Origin: Blepharisma stoltei
Lineage: Eukaryota > Ciliophora > Heterotrichea > Heterotrichida > Blepharismidae
Reading direction: 5' to 3'
NCBI GenBank assembly: GCA_914767885.1
Contig: CAJZBQ010000035.1
Coordinates: forward strand, 124,001 to 188,000
Length of the DNA: 64,000 nt
Made by a program: the position numbers and the translations under genes. The stretch's first letter is position 1. Each line of letters begins with the position of its first letter. This document shows positions 20,282-31,299 of the stretch, piece by piece. The notes beneath the pieces are model-generated. The model saw only the letters and a list, made by a program, of their open reading frames with translations, had not been told where the DNA came from and made no database searches.

Positions 20282-23041
20282 CTATATTTCTTTGCATATA
20301 AGACTTTTCATAGCTCCTAACTGTGACATAATCCCTTGAATGTCATCTTGACTTACCTGAAACTCAGATAGCGTCAAGTAAAACATTTCAGCATAGCAAT
20401 TGAATTCTCTCTCATTAATTCCATAATTATGATGCGCTGTCCTCAATCTTCCTCTTAGCTCCAAATTCAAATTTCCACTAAAAATCCTAAACATCCCTTT
20501 CACAATCCCCTGAAAGCTCTCAATTTTTGAGTCTTTAAAATATTTATTCAAAATTTCGCAGCCTAGAACTTTATTATAAAGCGAAATAATAAATTTACTC
20601 CAAAAACCCTCCCCTCCGTATTTATTCATCAAGCTTTCTCTTTTCTTTTTAATTTTATTGACACTTTGCTTTAGCTCTTCATTTTGTTCTGCAGCTTCTG
20701 AAAAATATCTCATTTTTGTACAAATAAATGGGTCGTTAGAAGGACTTTGGTCACGGTTTTTTGAGCGAGATGTAGATATTGGGGTTAAATCTAATATCGG
20801 GACAAAGTTTTTGCAGGTTTTTAAACAAGCTGCTTCATCCTGAATTATAGGAGAAAATTCAACATTTATATCTTGATTTTTCGTGCTTTTTTGTGTATTT
20901 AAACAGTCGATTTTTTCGTTCATTTGTTTGAATTTTTCATAAATATTTTTCATTTTGATGCTTTCTTTTCTTTTTTTCGCTAAATTTAGCCTGTCGACCC
21001 TAACTCCCCCCCCCCCCCTCCGTGAGCGAACAAAAACCATTAGAAAAATCGCCATTTTTTGACCAAAAACCCACCCTCCGTGAGTGAACAAAAATTTTTT
21101 TAATAGAAAAAATTTTAATGGAAAAAAATTTTGATATATAAGTGATAATTAGTATAATGAAATCTAGAGCTAATTCTGTTTAATTTTAAACAAATTGCGT
21201 TTTAAAACATAAATTTTGCAAATTAAATTAATATTTGCTTCCCAATTTTTGCAAATTAGGATTTTTTTAAATTTCGAAAAAAATATTTTTTATAAAATTT
21301 ATATATAAAAATTTTTTTTAAAAAAAAAAATTAACCCCCCTCCGTGAGCGAACAAAATTTTTTTGTTCGCTCACGGAGGGGGGGGGGGGGAGTAAGCATT
21401 ATTTTTGCGCAATTTGGATGATTAATATCACTTGTGCGGGTTTCTGTAGTTTGTGACCTATCAGAAGTATCGATTCCAGATATTTTAAGTGGGAGTTTAA
21501 TTCTTTTTGTTTTTTCTAAAGGCATTGATTGATCAATTCAATGTTCTCGGCAGTCCAGTAAAAATCATTTATTATTAATATCCTTCACAAAATCAAGAAC
21601 AAGCCCTTTTACTGTTTTTTTAAATACATGATAAGTAAAAAAATCAGCAATTTGTTCAACCATAAGCTCAATGTCATCGATTTTTACAAAACTTTCACTC
21701 GCAACGCAGCTGGCGATATTTTTTGTGTCAACAATATATTCTTTGAAATTATTTGTGTGTGCAGCTATATTTACTTCTGCTAAATTATCGTAGCTTCTAA
21801 CAGATTTTGTAAAGTATAGGGTTTTCCCCTAGATACCCCTTAAGGGCTTTCGATTCTGGGCCAAATCTTTAAGTTAGTCCTACGTTAATCGGACCAGCTC
21901 ACTAGTTGGTTCACCAACCAAGGGACTCCGCCCATAATCCACAGCCCTTACAGGGCTATCTATTGGAAATCCCTATAGCTTTAAGTATTTGCTTCAATAT
22001 TTCATATAGCTATAAATAATTTTTATAAATATTATTTGGGAATATCATTTCCAAAAGTTTTAAAAATATCATCTTTATGGGCTTTATTCTTTAGTTTGCA
22101 AGAAGCATGGAGATCTGGCAAATTTTTATCATTTTTCATTCGAATTGGAAAATGTTTTATTGGATTAGATGATGTTGCTATAGGCCATTGGGTAGCAGAA
22201 TATCTGCAAATAGCATGCTTTGATTTTTTAGTTGACAAGCTTGAAGAATGGTGATGATGGAGCTCTTTTTTTGTGGCTAGTTTTTTGTTAATTATAGTGA
22301 AATATTTGTTTTTTTCTCCTTTTCTCCATAACACCCTTGTAACTGAGGCAGGATTTGCGTTACTTTGTATGAAAAATTGTATCAAGCTATTATCGCCGGC
22401 TGATTTTCATAATTTTGCAACTGTTTCTTTTGAGAATGCAACTGTGATTTCTTTATTAGAATTTTTATAGCAATAGCATGGATATCCTACACTATTACTT
22501 TCATTAGTAAAGCTAAAAAATTCATTTTCTGTGCATTCTCTTGATTCAATTAAATTATTTTGGTTTGCTTTAATTAGCATAAAAGATGGCAAAGATTCTG
22601 ATTTTATATAGCCTTTGCCTCTAAATTTCTCTTTATAATATTTTTTTAAATTGCCATTATAGTTTATTTAAAATATGCAAAAATAAAGTTTTTTTTATTT
22701 ATTATGTTATATAATTTTAAATAAAGATTATGCTTAATGGGCCATTTAAGGTATTATAGGATAAGGGTCGCAGGAATATTTATATTTAGTCGAGCTGAAT
22801 TTGCATATGCCGCCAGCAAGCTAAAAAAATTAATTTCTTTGTGATTAGGAGGTTTTGGAAGAAGATCATTAATCCTACTAATCATGCTGTTCCAACTGAC
22901 ATCAGTCCCAACGCTGCTAAGGATTTTATTTGATTCAGCCAATAAGTGCTTTAATTCAAGGCTAAAGTCAGGGATTTTGCTTTGATCGTTTTGATTCTGG
23001 TGAAAATCGTTGAGGTGTTCTAGTATCCTTGGAATATCCAT
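20282..23041 (-). CDS. Multi-domain protein with C-terminal truncated-globin-like domain (paralogue 1)
   Basis: Start ATG 23041 (MDIPRILEHLNDFHQ), stop at 20282; 676 residues after removing IESs 22636-22754, 21815-22032 and 21001-21392. Colinear with the gene at 25428-23386 (680 residues, no IES), which confirms the junctions. The N-terminal 150 residues are a conserved unknown domain. A basic linker and a second unknown domain (FFTYHVFKKTVKGLVLDFVKDINNKWFLLDCREHW) follow. The last 115 residues (YGGEGFWSKFIISLYNKVL.., RLRTAHHNYGI..) look like a 2/2 globin: Tyr at the B10-like place, a gap, then an 'R.AH' candidate proximal His. If heme binds, an O2, NO or redox sensor is conceivable; that is inference. 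Confidence 0.7.
21001..21392 (+). mobile_element. Family A MITE, full-length 392-bp IES in globin-like gene
   Basis: Bounded by TA 21001-21002 and TA 21393-21394; removal joins ..CAKIML to RVDRLNLAKKRK.. in frame. Ends are CT(C)n CGTGAGCGAACAAAA inverted repeats, each repeated a second time internally (CCACCCTCCGTGAGTG near 21073). Interior is AT-rich without coding. Best copy of the family in the window. Confidence 0.9.
21815..22032. other. Composite IES, 218 bp, in globin-like gene 1
   Basis: TA 21815-21816 joined to TA 22033-22034 gives ..TFGNDIPKY-FTKSVRSYDN.. in frame. The left 170 bp are GC-richer and flanked by their own inverted repeat (TATAGGGTTTTCC / TATAGGGATTTCC), suggesting a small element landed in or beside an older IES. 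Confidence 0.6.
22636..22754. other. IES, 119 bp, in globin-like gene 1
   Basis: TA 22636-22637 joined to TA 22755-22756 restores ..PATLILY-KEKFRGKGY.. in frame. The ends are inverted repeats (TAATATTTTTTTAAATTGCC / TAATACCTTAAATGGCC). Confidence 0.8.
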
Positions 23042-23385
23042 TTTACAAAGAAATGGCAAGCAAGTAATCTATTTTGAAACTCACAATTTTAAATAACCTC
23101 GTTTCAAAATTTAATTGATTAATTTTGTGATTTGAGACGTTTCTATAATTAAAAATATAAAATAAATTTTAATTTTTGATTAAATTATTTCAGTGATTGC
23201 TGGCTGAAATGGTATAAATCGATTTTAATAAAAAAAAATTTGCCTTAATGATAAACTGTATAAGAATTATGAATAAATAATTAAAATTAGCTCAAAATGA
23301 GGAATTAAAATGATTTTAAATTAGATTTTAGCTTATAGTCTAAGAAATTTATATTTAATATAGATTTATCAATAACAATTCAAAA

Positions 23386-25428
23386 CTAATGAATAGTTTG
23401 ACATATTAAACTTTTCATCAGTCTTATTTGCGACATAACCCCTTGCTTATCTTCTTCTTGTATTTTAAACTCAGTTATTGTTTCCTCAAAAATATCACAA
23501 TAACAATTAAACTCTACCTCTGTTATTCCTTTCGCATAATGGGCTGCCCTTAACCTTCTCCTTAATTCCAAATTTAAATTCCCTTCAATTATTTTAAACA
23601 TTCCTACTACAATCATTTCAAAGCTTTCTATTTTAGAATCCTTAAAATGCCTATTCAAAATTTCACATGACAAAATTTTTTGATATAAAGCCACAATAAA
23701 TTTATTCCAAAATTCAGCTCCGCCATATTTCCTGACTATACTTTGCTGCTTAACTCTGGCTATTTTTACATTGGTTTTCATTTGGTCAAAATTCTCGACA
23801 GCTTCTGCAAAATATTTTTTAATACAAAATTCATTGTCTGGGGTTTGAGTCTGATCAGTTGCTATAAAAGATCTTGATTCGCTTAAAGGTCGAGTTGAGT
23901 TTAATAGAGGATTATCTAAATCTGATGGCTTTTGGCTTGTGAAATGCTTGATATAGTAATTAATACCATCTTGTTTTCCTATGATAAATGCACTTCGAGG
24001 GGAACGGATTCCACAAGGATGCTTTATTTTTTGATTAATTTTATTTAAGCGGTCAAGAAGCTCTTTTTCAGTCATTGATGTAGACCCACTTCTTCTAGGG
24101 CGGCTTCTTATTTTAAATGGGCAGGACTGAGGACTCTCGAGCAAAGGACTTTGCTCTTCTGCCGTGAATTTTAAAGTTCTTTTTTCGGATTCTGATCTCA
24201 GTTTTGGGTTGTCCTTATGAACTTCTATTTTTGGGGAAATTAGAGGATTTTTAGAAGTGTCAATCTTTATAGTAGGTTTTTTCGTTTTCAATTTTTGCAG
24301 TATAGCCTCCGTATAATACTCTCTGCTGTCCAATAAAAACCAAGTATTGTTCCTATCTTTTATAAAATCAATAACTATTCCTTTAAGCTTATTATTCTGG
24401 AACACCTGAGAATCCAAAAAATCAACAATTTCGCCAATCATGGCCTCGATTTCATTAATTACTGCTGAACTTTTACAAGCATAGCAGCTTTCTGTATTTC
24501 TTGTTAATACAAGATAATCCTCGGCTGATTCTTCTTGTCAGTGAGGGGAATAGCGATTTGTGGTAGGGCTGCATGAGTCTAGGTCTTTATTTTTATATGA
24601 TGTTAAAGAATTTTGCCTTTTTTTTCCGTATTGTCCAAATCACTTTAATGGGCAGACAGTTAGGTGTTTTCTTTTATTATTGCGGCCTTCAGGTAGAGGA
24701 CTTAATTCATCTTCTGGTGATTGAGATATTACCATTGGGGAGTTAAGAAAAGCTGTGGATCTTTTATTAGGCCGTGGACGTCTAATAGTAGGATGTGAAG
24801 AATTGCTTTGTGATTTATGTAATTTTTTCCCTGCTTTTTTACGGTTACTAATAGTGTAATATTTATTTTTCATTCCTCTTCTCCACAAAACTCTTGTAAT
24901 AGCAACTGGATTAGCTTTGCTTTGTATATAGCTCTGCATTACAGCAGAATTAAATGATGAGTTTCATATTTCTAAAGCATTTTCCTTTGAAAATACAGCT
25001 ACAGGATTTTTCCCTGCAGTTTTATAGCAGAAAATAGGAAATTCACTCTCATCGTTTATTTCTCTAAAAAATTCTTCCTCTGAGCATTCCTGAGACTGGA
25101 TGTATTTTTCTTTCTTTGTTTGCAGCATATACATTTTAGCCTCAAATCTCACAAGTGTTGTAGGGATATTCGCATAAATTTTTGAAGCATTTGAGTATTT
25201 TGCTAACAAATTGAATAATCCTGGCTCTTTATTTGTTGATTTTGGTAATAAATTATTCAATCTTTTAATCATATTGTTGGATGTGACATCAGGACTATAG
25301 GCTTGGCGAGTATAAGTGGATTCTGCGATTATATTTTTGAGATCCTCTCCAAAGTTAAATGGGATGCTTTTATTGGTAGAGATCTGATGATAATCATTAA
25401 GATTCTCTAATATTTTTGGAAGATCCAT
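23386..25428 (-). CDS. Multi-domain protein with C-terminal truncated-globin-like domain (paralogue 2)
   Basis: Start ATG 25428 (MDLPKILENLNDYHQ), stop at 23386; 680 residues, read through three in-frame TGA Trp codons, with no IES. Domain order equals its neighbour: conserved N-terminal domain ending ..VLWRRGMKNKYYTISNRKK, a basic/Pro-rich linker, the FLDSQVF..DRNNTWFLLDSREYY domain, a charged linker with SPRRSG-type sites, and the globin-like tail. The tail has YGGAEFWNKFIVALYQKIL, FKDSKIESF, and RLRAAHYAKGITEVEF. Family knowledge: in 2/2 globins a Tyr in helix B and a His before 'G(I/L)' are the distal and proximal heme residues. The fusion of such a domain to these N-terminal domains is not one I recognise. 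Tandem, same-strand duplicate. Confidence 0.72.
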
Positions 25429-26477
25429 TAATATTTAGTATTTAATTTTAGTCATAAAAATTCAAGAATCTAATAATAATTAATTTTAATGCAAATGATT
25501 ATTATGCTAATTCATTATATTATTTAATTTCTGTTAAGTAGTAAATTTATTTGTTTGATAAGTCTCAGGATAAGAATTTTATATTTTTGAATATAATAAA
25601 GCGCTTTGTTTATTTTTAATCTTATTTAATATGCCAAAGCATTTATAATCAATAAAAAAGAGATATGATAGGCTTTTAAACAGTTACTTAAGATATCGAA
25701 ACATTTTCTATTCAAATAAAAAAACGGCTATAAAGCTATATGTGCCATTATAGCTCTAACTTTTAATAAGTGCAATTTGCTAGTTTTATAGCTAATATTA
25801 CTTTTAATGATTTCATCTCTTATAATTGCAAATAATATACAAGCTGAGGCTATTAAAGGCTTTTTAGTAGTTTTCTTCCTTATTAGCAAATTGAGAATTT
25901 TTTAAAATTAAACTTGTATGGGATCACAAATTATAATCTGGTTCTTCGATATTAAATAATGTTTAAAATATAGTTCATTGGTTTTGGCTTTTGAGCAAGA
26001 GGAGTAAAATTGTATTTAAGCTAGACAAGCTTAGTGCTTTAGATTCATTTGTGGAAATGTGCATAAGTAGTTGATTTATACTAGAATTATTGAAAATTAG
26101 CCAGCATAGCTTTATAGATTATCTTCTTTTTAATGATATCGCTTTATTAAGAATTTACCATTTTTAGTTCTAATAATAATATTTTTGAATGGGATCTTAT
26201 TAGCTATAAATTTAATGATTTTTCTTAATGAAAATACAGTAAATAATCTAATTATTTATTTAATGAAAATACTCAGATAAATCGGGTAAACTTTTCTAAT
26301 ATAATTCAAATTATTTTCTAAGTAATTGAGATCATGAAATTACTATCCATTAAAAATATTTATCTATTCTTTTCACTATTAATTTAAATCAATAGCTGGG
26401 AGTCTTGAGATTCCGAAAGCTATTATATGATCAATATTAGGCCGAATTACTAAAATCATGGTGTAATTTAATTAAGG
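25429..26477. other. Intergenic spacer
   Basis: About 1 kb of AT-rich DNA between divergently oriented genes. I see no supported gene or named repeat in it. Confidence 0.5.
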
Positions 26478-27033
26478 ATGATGAAAAGAAGCCGTTCGGA
26501 AGCCGATTCATATTTAGACCATGACCAACGCCAAAAGATTTTCTCTGACGAAAATATAAATTTCCCTATGAATTCGTTCTCCAATCTTCAATCCTCACAT
26601 ATTGATCTCAAAGAATCAATAAGTTCCTGTACAAAAACAAATAAGCCTCATCAAAATATTTTTTTCACAAATAAAAATTTATTTTAACTATTTTTTTTAA
26701 ATACAATAGCCTATGCTTCAAGCCAAACCCTCCAAATTTAATGTAAAATTCTATAAAAACAGATGGTCAATTGACGAAGACTTCTTATTACTTCACCTCT
26801 ACATAGAGCATGGGGCGAAATGGGTCTTTATTGCTTCTCAGTTAAAAAATAGAGCTCCAACCTCAATAAAGAATCACTTTTATTTATTGAGAAATCGCAT
26901 GACATTAGAAGAAGCAGAATGAATGAAAAACCAAATTCGAGTAAACAGAATTAAAAGAAATTTTGATACAAATAATGAGAAAGTCAGCTTAACTACAAAT
27001 GAAGTTAAAGATGAACAAAATGATAATTCCTAA
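26478..27033 (+). CDS. Single-repeat Myb/SANT DNA-binding protein
   Basis: ATG 26478 (MMKRSRSEADSYLDHD), stop TAA 27031-27033; 171 residues after removing the 40-bp insert 26672-26711. The second exon contains one Myb-type helix-turn-helix: RWSIDEDFLLLHLYIEHGAK with W-V-FIAS and a third helix ending IKNHFYLLRNRM. The spacing of aromatic residues (W, W, F/Y) fits a plant- or protist-type Myb repeat. A basic tail (QIRVNRIKRNF) and an acidic end follow; one Trp is TGA. Expected to bind DNA in the nucleus as a transcription factor or telomere/chromatin protein; target unknown. Confidence 0.75.
26672..26711. other. Short IES, 40 bp, in Myb gene
   Basis: Stops on both sides are removed by joining TA 26672-26673 to TA 26712-26713 (..FFTN-MLQAKPSKF..). 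Too long for a 15-16 nt intron and lacking GT..AG ends. Confidence 0.55.
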
Positions 27034-27118
27034 TAAACTATCCATTTTTTAGATAAAATATAATATTTACCTTTAGGGTCCTTATTCAAGCTTATCTTTT
27101 AAAGAATAATTCCTTATT

Positions 27119-27331
27119 GTGTCACGAGCTATAAGAATATGGAGTGATGATATTGTTTTAGCTAAAGTTTATGATGTGAAGGATAACAACAAAAATTTCT
27201 CAATTGAAAATGATAAAGCGTGGGCAAAAATTTGTGAATTAAGAATCAAAGAAGCCTTTTTGGAGAATCAGCTTTTGGAAAAGAAGAGGGAATTAAGCGA
27301 ATTCAAAACAGAGCATGGTATTATAGACTAA
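27119..27331 (+). CDS. Possible short exon with coiled coil, start unclear
   Basis: An open frame of 70 codons ends at TAA 27329-27331. It has no in-frame ATG; it opens at a GTG. The sequence SRAIRIWSDDIVLAKVYDVKD..AFLENQLLEKKRELSEF is protein-like and ends in a probable coiled coil. It may be the last exon of the Myb gene or of a small separate gene behind an IES in 27034-27118, but no TA pair I tried joins it cleanly. Confidence 0.35.
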   Translation: MSRAIRIWSDDIVLAKVYDVKDNNKNFSIENDKAWAKICELRIKEAFLENQLLEKKRELSEFKTEHGIID

Positions 27332-27594
27332 GTATTTCTTTACATGATTTTCTGTATAAAATGTCTATAGTATTTCGATTTTCAATAAAATTATACAGAT
27401 TACGATTTTTATAAATTTTCTTAAGTCAAGACAAACCATTATAAAATACATAATTAATTAAAACGGGATCAAAATTATCCCATAACCAAAAAAATCTCAT
27501 GATAAAAAATTTATAGTTAAAACCCAATTTATTAATTTTAGCAATCAATAGAGGTAGACTTAAATTCAAACAAATAAAAATCCTTACTCCCCCC

Positions 27595-28155
27595 CCAGCC
27601 TTGATCGAACGACTCGCCGTCGTTCGATCAAGGATGGGGGTTAAAAAAAATTTTTTTTGGGAAAAAATTTTATATATATAAAATAAAAAATATATATATA
27701 TTTTTTTTTATTTACTTTTAAGTAAGAGGGTTAAGGGTATTTAATAATTATTTTTAGAGCAAAAAATTGAATTAATTTCATAAAAATACCAAATTTTTAA
27801 TATTTTGATTTATTAGTTACCCCTTTAAACTGTATAAATTTTAATTTGTTCCTTATTAAATTAATTTGTTTTTTAAAATTTTAAAGAATCTCTATTTTAT
27901 TAGATTATTAATTTTTTAAGCCTAGATTGATGACTAAATCACTTCGGATAGTTGATTTCGAAGCTTTCTGTCGTCTCAAAGTCCCCGAAAACAACTTCAT
28001 CAGGTGCATCTTCCCAAGCTTTTGATAACTAAATATATTTTTATATATATAAAAGCTGCATGATATGAAAATCGTTCGATCAAGGATGGGGGTTAATTTT
28101 CCCAATTTTTAGGAATTTTTACAGTCAATCGTTCGATCAAGGATGGGGGGGGAGT
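27595..28155 (-). mobile_element. Family C MITE, 561 bp, with transposase remnant (intergenic)
   Basis: Bounded by TA 27595-27596 and TA 28156-28157. Ends are inverted repeats of CTCCCCCC..CCTTGATCGAACGA, present twice at each end. On the minus strand 28025 down to about 27960 reads SKAWEDAPDEVVFGDFETT, resembling the C-terminal 'AW..VP...I..SF' block of pogo/Tigger DDE transposases. It lies between genes. Confidence 0.8.
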
Positions 28156-28157
28156 TA

Positions 28158-28486
28158 ATGAATATTTAGCCAGCAACTAGAATTTAACCATAACAAAATC
28201 ACTATAAGGACAAAGAGGTTAATATAAGATAAGCTTTATAGTAATCCTCTAGGAAATCAGCTCCTAAATGCATTAACTATACTCACTAAATTATTTATTC
28301 AGAATTTTTTATATATTTCTCGTTTTATACTTCTTGAATACTATTCTAGTTAAATTTCTGTTGGGATCCTTATATTCCAATTAATTAGCCTATAATTTTT
28401 ACTTTAAAAATGCTGACAACAGATTTATGTCCATAATGCCAGTATGGCATATTTTAAGTCAACTTCTCTTTTTGTGTAATTAAACT
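28158..28486. other. Intergenic spacer
   Basis: AT-rich upstream region of the zinc-finger gene; nothing recognised. Confidence 0.5.
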
Positions 28487-28885
28487 ATGGAAGAGTTCAG
28501 ATGCAGCTACCCTGGCTGCGATCATCGATACAGCACTAAATTTAACTTAAATCGTCACGTCAAAGTCTGCCACGTTGGGGTTAGATTTGAATGTGATGAG
28601 TGCGATAGAAAATTATCATCGGCCCAGAACCTGCAAGATCACATGTACGTCCACACAGGAGAAAAGCCTTATGCGTGCAAGGCGAGAGGATGCAAAAAAA
28701 GATATCGTCAAATTAGTCAATTGTCAGTTCACAGGAAAAAGCATAGAGCAAATAAGGCCAAAATGGAGGACCTGTTTGTGGAGTTGAAAATCAAGATTTT
28801 CATTGATGATAAATGTGAAGATTATAAGATCCCATTAGGACCTTTTACCGCAGAAAATAGCATACTACCACCGCTACTGATATAA
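28487..28885 (+). CDS. Three-finger C2H2 zinc-finger protein
   Basis: ATG 28487, stop TAA 28883-28885; 132 residues, no IES. Three C2H2 fingers: FRCSYPGCDHRYSTKFNLNRH, then FECDECDRKLSSAQNLQDHMYVH and YACKARGCKKRYRQISQLSVH with a TGEKP linker between the last two. A short acidic-hydrophobic C-terminal tail (FVELKIKIFIDDKCEDYKIPLG) follows. Finger order and the 'YSTKFNLxxH' and 'YRQxSQLxxH' wording match the minus-strand array at 36838-47709, so this is a dispersed, more GC-rich relative on the other strand. Likely a sequence-specific nuclear DNA-binding protein. Confidence 0.85.
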   Translation: MEEFRCSYPGCDHRYSTKFNLNRHVKVCHVGVRFECDECDRKLSSAQNLQDHMYVHTGEKPYACKARGCKKRYRQISQLSVHRKKHRANKAKMEDLFVELKIKIFIDDKCEDYKIPLGPFTAENSILPPLLI

Positions 28886-29079
28886 AATTATTATTATTTT
28901 CTTAAAAAAACAACTGGAGTTATTTTATTAATTTTATAGGAAAAAACCAAAATTTTATATTTTTTTGAATAGTGTTTTTTAGATGTTTTGAAGAAAGGCA
29001 TACAAAAACTAAAAAATTAGCTGAAGTGAGCAAACTATTTAGGAAACTTAATTATAGGTGCAAGATGAGCCATTAAATT

Positions 29080-29493
29080 CTAAAACTTCGTATTTTTTAA
29101 TTTAAAATAAATTTGACCCAAGACTTTTGTTGCTAAATCATAATCATTATATAAAGCTGTATTTTGTTCTGTTAAATCTTCATTTATTTTAAAATACAAC
29201 ATAAAAGTATAAATAAATCCTTTGCAAAATAATTTTGTCGTTAAAATTGCTTCGTTTGAGCTTTTCCAGTACTGAAGTGAGCTGCCTTTAAAAACAAGTA
29301 AAAAATTGTAATCATCATGCACAAATGTGTTTTGATTTTCAAAATTTTCATAAAAAGCTCTAACAAGACTCAATTTTGGGAGATGCTGCGTAGTAGAAAT
29401 GACTATTATTGGCTGCAAATAATGATAAATTCACCCTGCTGGAAGATTTGCAGAGATCGCTGATTTTATTATCGGTTCAAGCTTTTCTCCCAT
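29080..29493 (-). CDS. Small unknown protein
   Basis: Start ATG 29493 (MGEKLEPIIKSAISANLPAGW), stop at 29080; 137 residues with one TGA Trp, no IES. The sequence alternates strands and helices (HYLQPIIVISTTQHLPKLS, FLLVFKGSSLQYWKSSNEAI, KLFCKGFIYTFMLYFKINED) and has no signal peptide. I do not recognise the family. Confidence 0.55.
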
Positions 29494-29566
29494 ATTATTA
29501 AATTTCTTATTAAATTTCCCATTTAAATGATATTTCCCTACTTCCTATCAATTTATTTATATCTGC

Positions 29567-30490
29567 ATGAAAATTATGGTAACAAATGCTGCTATGAATC
29601 AAACTTTGCCAAAATTAGACAAAGCCAGGTCAACTAAAAACAATGCAAACTACATAAAAGACATTTACACTTCCCTTGAGAAGAGAAACCTAAAAAATCC
29701 TTTATTTGAAGTCCAAAACAAATCTTTACTCCCCCCATCCTTGATCGAACGATTGACTGTAAAATTCCTAAAAATTGTGAAAATTAAACCCATCCTTGAT
29801 TGAGCGATTTTCATATCATGAAAATTTTTATATATATAAAAATATATTAGTTATCAAAAGCTTGGGAAGATGTACCTAATGAAGTTGTTATCAGAGGCTT
29901 TGAGACGACAAGAAAGCTACGGAATCAACCATCCAAGTGCTTTAGTCAGCAAACTGAGCTTAAAAACTCAATAATCTATAAAATAGAGATTCTTTAAAAT
30001 TTAAAGTTTTTAATTCAATAAGGAACCAATTAAAATTTATACAGTTTAAAGGGGTGTAACCAAAAAATAAAAATATTAAAAATTGGTATTCTTATGAAAT
30101 TAATTCAATTTTTTGCTGTAAAAATAATTATTAAATACTCTTAACCATCTTATTTAAAAGTATATAAAAACAATATATATTTTTTTTTTATATATAAAAT
30201 TTTTTAAAACCCCCATCCTTGATCGAACGATTGCGAGCCGTTCGATCAATGATGGGAGGGAGTTAGAACAATTATGTACAAATGCAAAAAAGGAATGGGA
30301 AGAAGAAAAATCCCAAATCGCGAATTTTAAGCGGCAAAAGAAAAGTTTTAGCCAAATAATTACCCCAAATGTCGCTATTTGTAAATTAAACCGGGAAATG
30401 GATAATATGACTCCCCAGCAATTGAAATCGTTTGATGTGAATGAAAAATTTAAAACCCCAATTATTAATTACAAAAACAGCATGATATAG
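29567..30490 (+). CDS. Small basic coiled-coil protein, split by a family C IES
   Basis: ATG 29567 (MKIMVTNAAMNQTLPKLDKA), stop TAG 30488-30490; 128 residues after removing the 537-bp IES 29727-30263. Removal joins ..FEVQNKSL to EQLCTNAKKEWEEEKSQ.. with no residue lost. Lys/Gln-rich helices (FKRQKKSFSQIITPN) dominate. Family unknown. Confidence 0.6.
29727..30263 (+). mobile_element. Family C MITE as 537-bp IES with transposase remnant
   Basis: Bounded by TA 29727-29728 and TA 30264-30265. Inverted in orientation relative to 27595-28155. On the plus strand 29854-29910 reads SKAWEDVPNEVVIRGFETT, continuing KLRNQPSKCFSQQTELKN. The two copies differ mainly by conservative changes in this stretch, as expected for former coding DNA. 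Confidence 0.85.
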
Positions 30491-30503
30491 AATAGGAAGA
30501 GAT

Positions 30504-31299
30504 ATGGATTGGCTTGAACCATCTTTACCTATGAAAAATTCATCTTTTTGATATTAATTTGATTTCGACATTTTTTAAATAATCAGAATTGTAGGAAGTA
30601 ATATAGGTCGATCCATTTCTATGCTAGCGGTATAAGATATAATACGTCTGAATCAAATTTGCTGCCTAAAGCATTTCTAACGCTATCATTTATTCCTCAG
30701 TTTGAGGCTACTTTTAATAGACCAAAACTAAAAAAACATAAAGAAATAATTAATTGTACATCATTTCCTGAACCAATTAAGCCTATATATCATTTACAAA
30801 GATCAGACAGCTATTTAGCGAATTTAAAGATAAAAAAAGAAAAAAATTATTCTAATTTGGGACAGTCACAATCACTGAATACATCAGCAGATGATATAGA
30901 GGAAAAGCAAAATCCTTATGTACCATATAGTTTTTCTCGGCCAAATACCAAACTTTTGCGTAAAAAATACGACAATTTCTCAAGAAAAAATACTAAAATA
31001 GCAGAAAGTTCTTTTCTTTTACCTCTCTATGGGCAAGAAAAAAAGTTTTCGGGTTTATCCCCAAATAATAAGTATTTTTTCAATGATTTTGTTTTTTCAC
31101 TGAGGAGGAGTTAGAAGAAAGTGACAATTCATGTGAAATTGATTCAAAAATTGAAGGCTGAGATAATCATAATTCGACCTTTGATATAGGCTCAGATTTT
31201 AAGATGTCAAAACTTCCTCCGCATAGAATGGCGATAGAGAATAATATTTTTTCAAAAATCAGAAGAAAAAGAAAAAGACTAAAGCAGCTTATTGCGTAA
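30504..31299 (+). CDS. Unknown Lys/Ser-rich protein
   Basis: ATG 30504 (MDWLEPSLPMKNSSFWY), stop TAA 31297-31299; 229 residues after removing IESs 30552-30601 and 31056-31111. The first TGA in exon 1 is Trp. The sequence is rich in Lys, Asn, Ser and Phe, with basic clusters (RPKLKKHKE) and a C-terminal KIRRKRKRLKQLIA that could be a nuclear localisation signal. No domain recognised. Confidence 0.55.
30552..30601. other. IES, 50 bp, in 30504 gene
   Basis: TA 30552-30553 joined to TA 30602-30603 restores ..NSSFWY-RSIHFYASG.. in frame; the ends begin TATTAA / TATTAC. Confidence 0.65.
31056..31111. other. IES, 56 bp, with one family A-like end
   Basis: TA 31056-31057 joined to TA 31112-31113 gives ..KKFSGL-EESDNSCEID.. 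and repairs a frame change. Its right end inverted reads TAACTCCTCCTCAGTG, close to the family A terminus, so it may be a collapsed MITE. Confidence 0.65.

Noticed and set aside
27034-27118. IES joining the Myb gene to the 27119 ORF
   Set aside because: No TA pair keeps both frames; the AATTCC repeat near both sides is out of phase.
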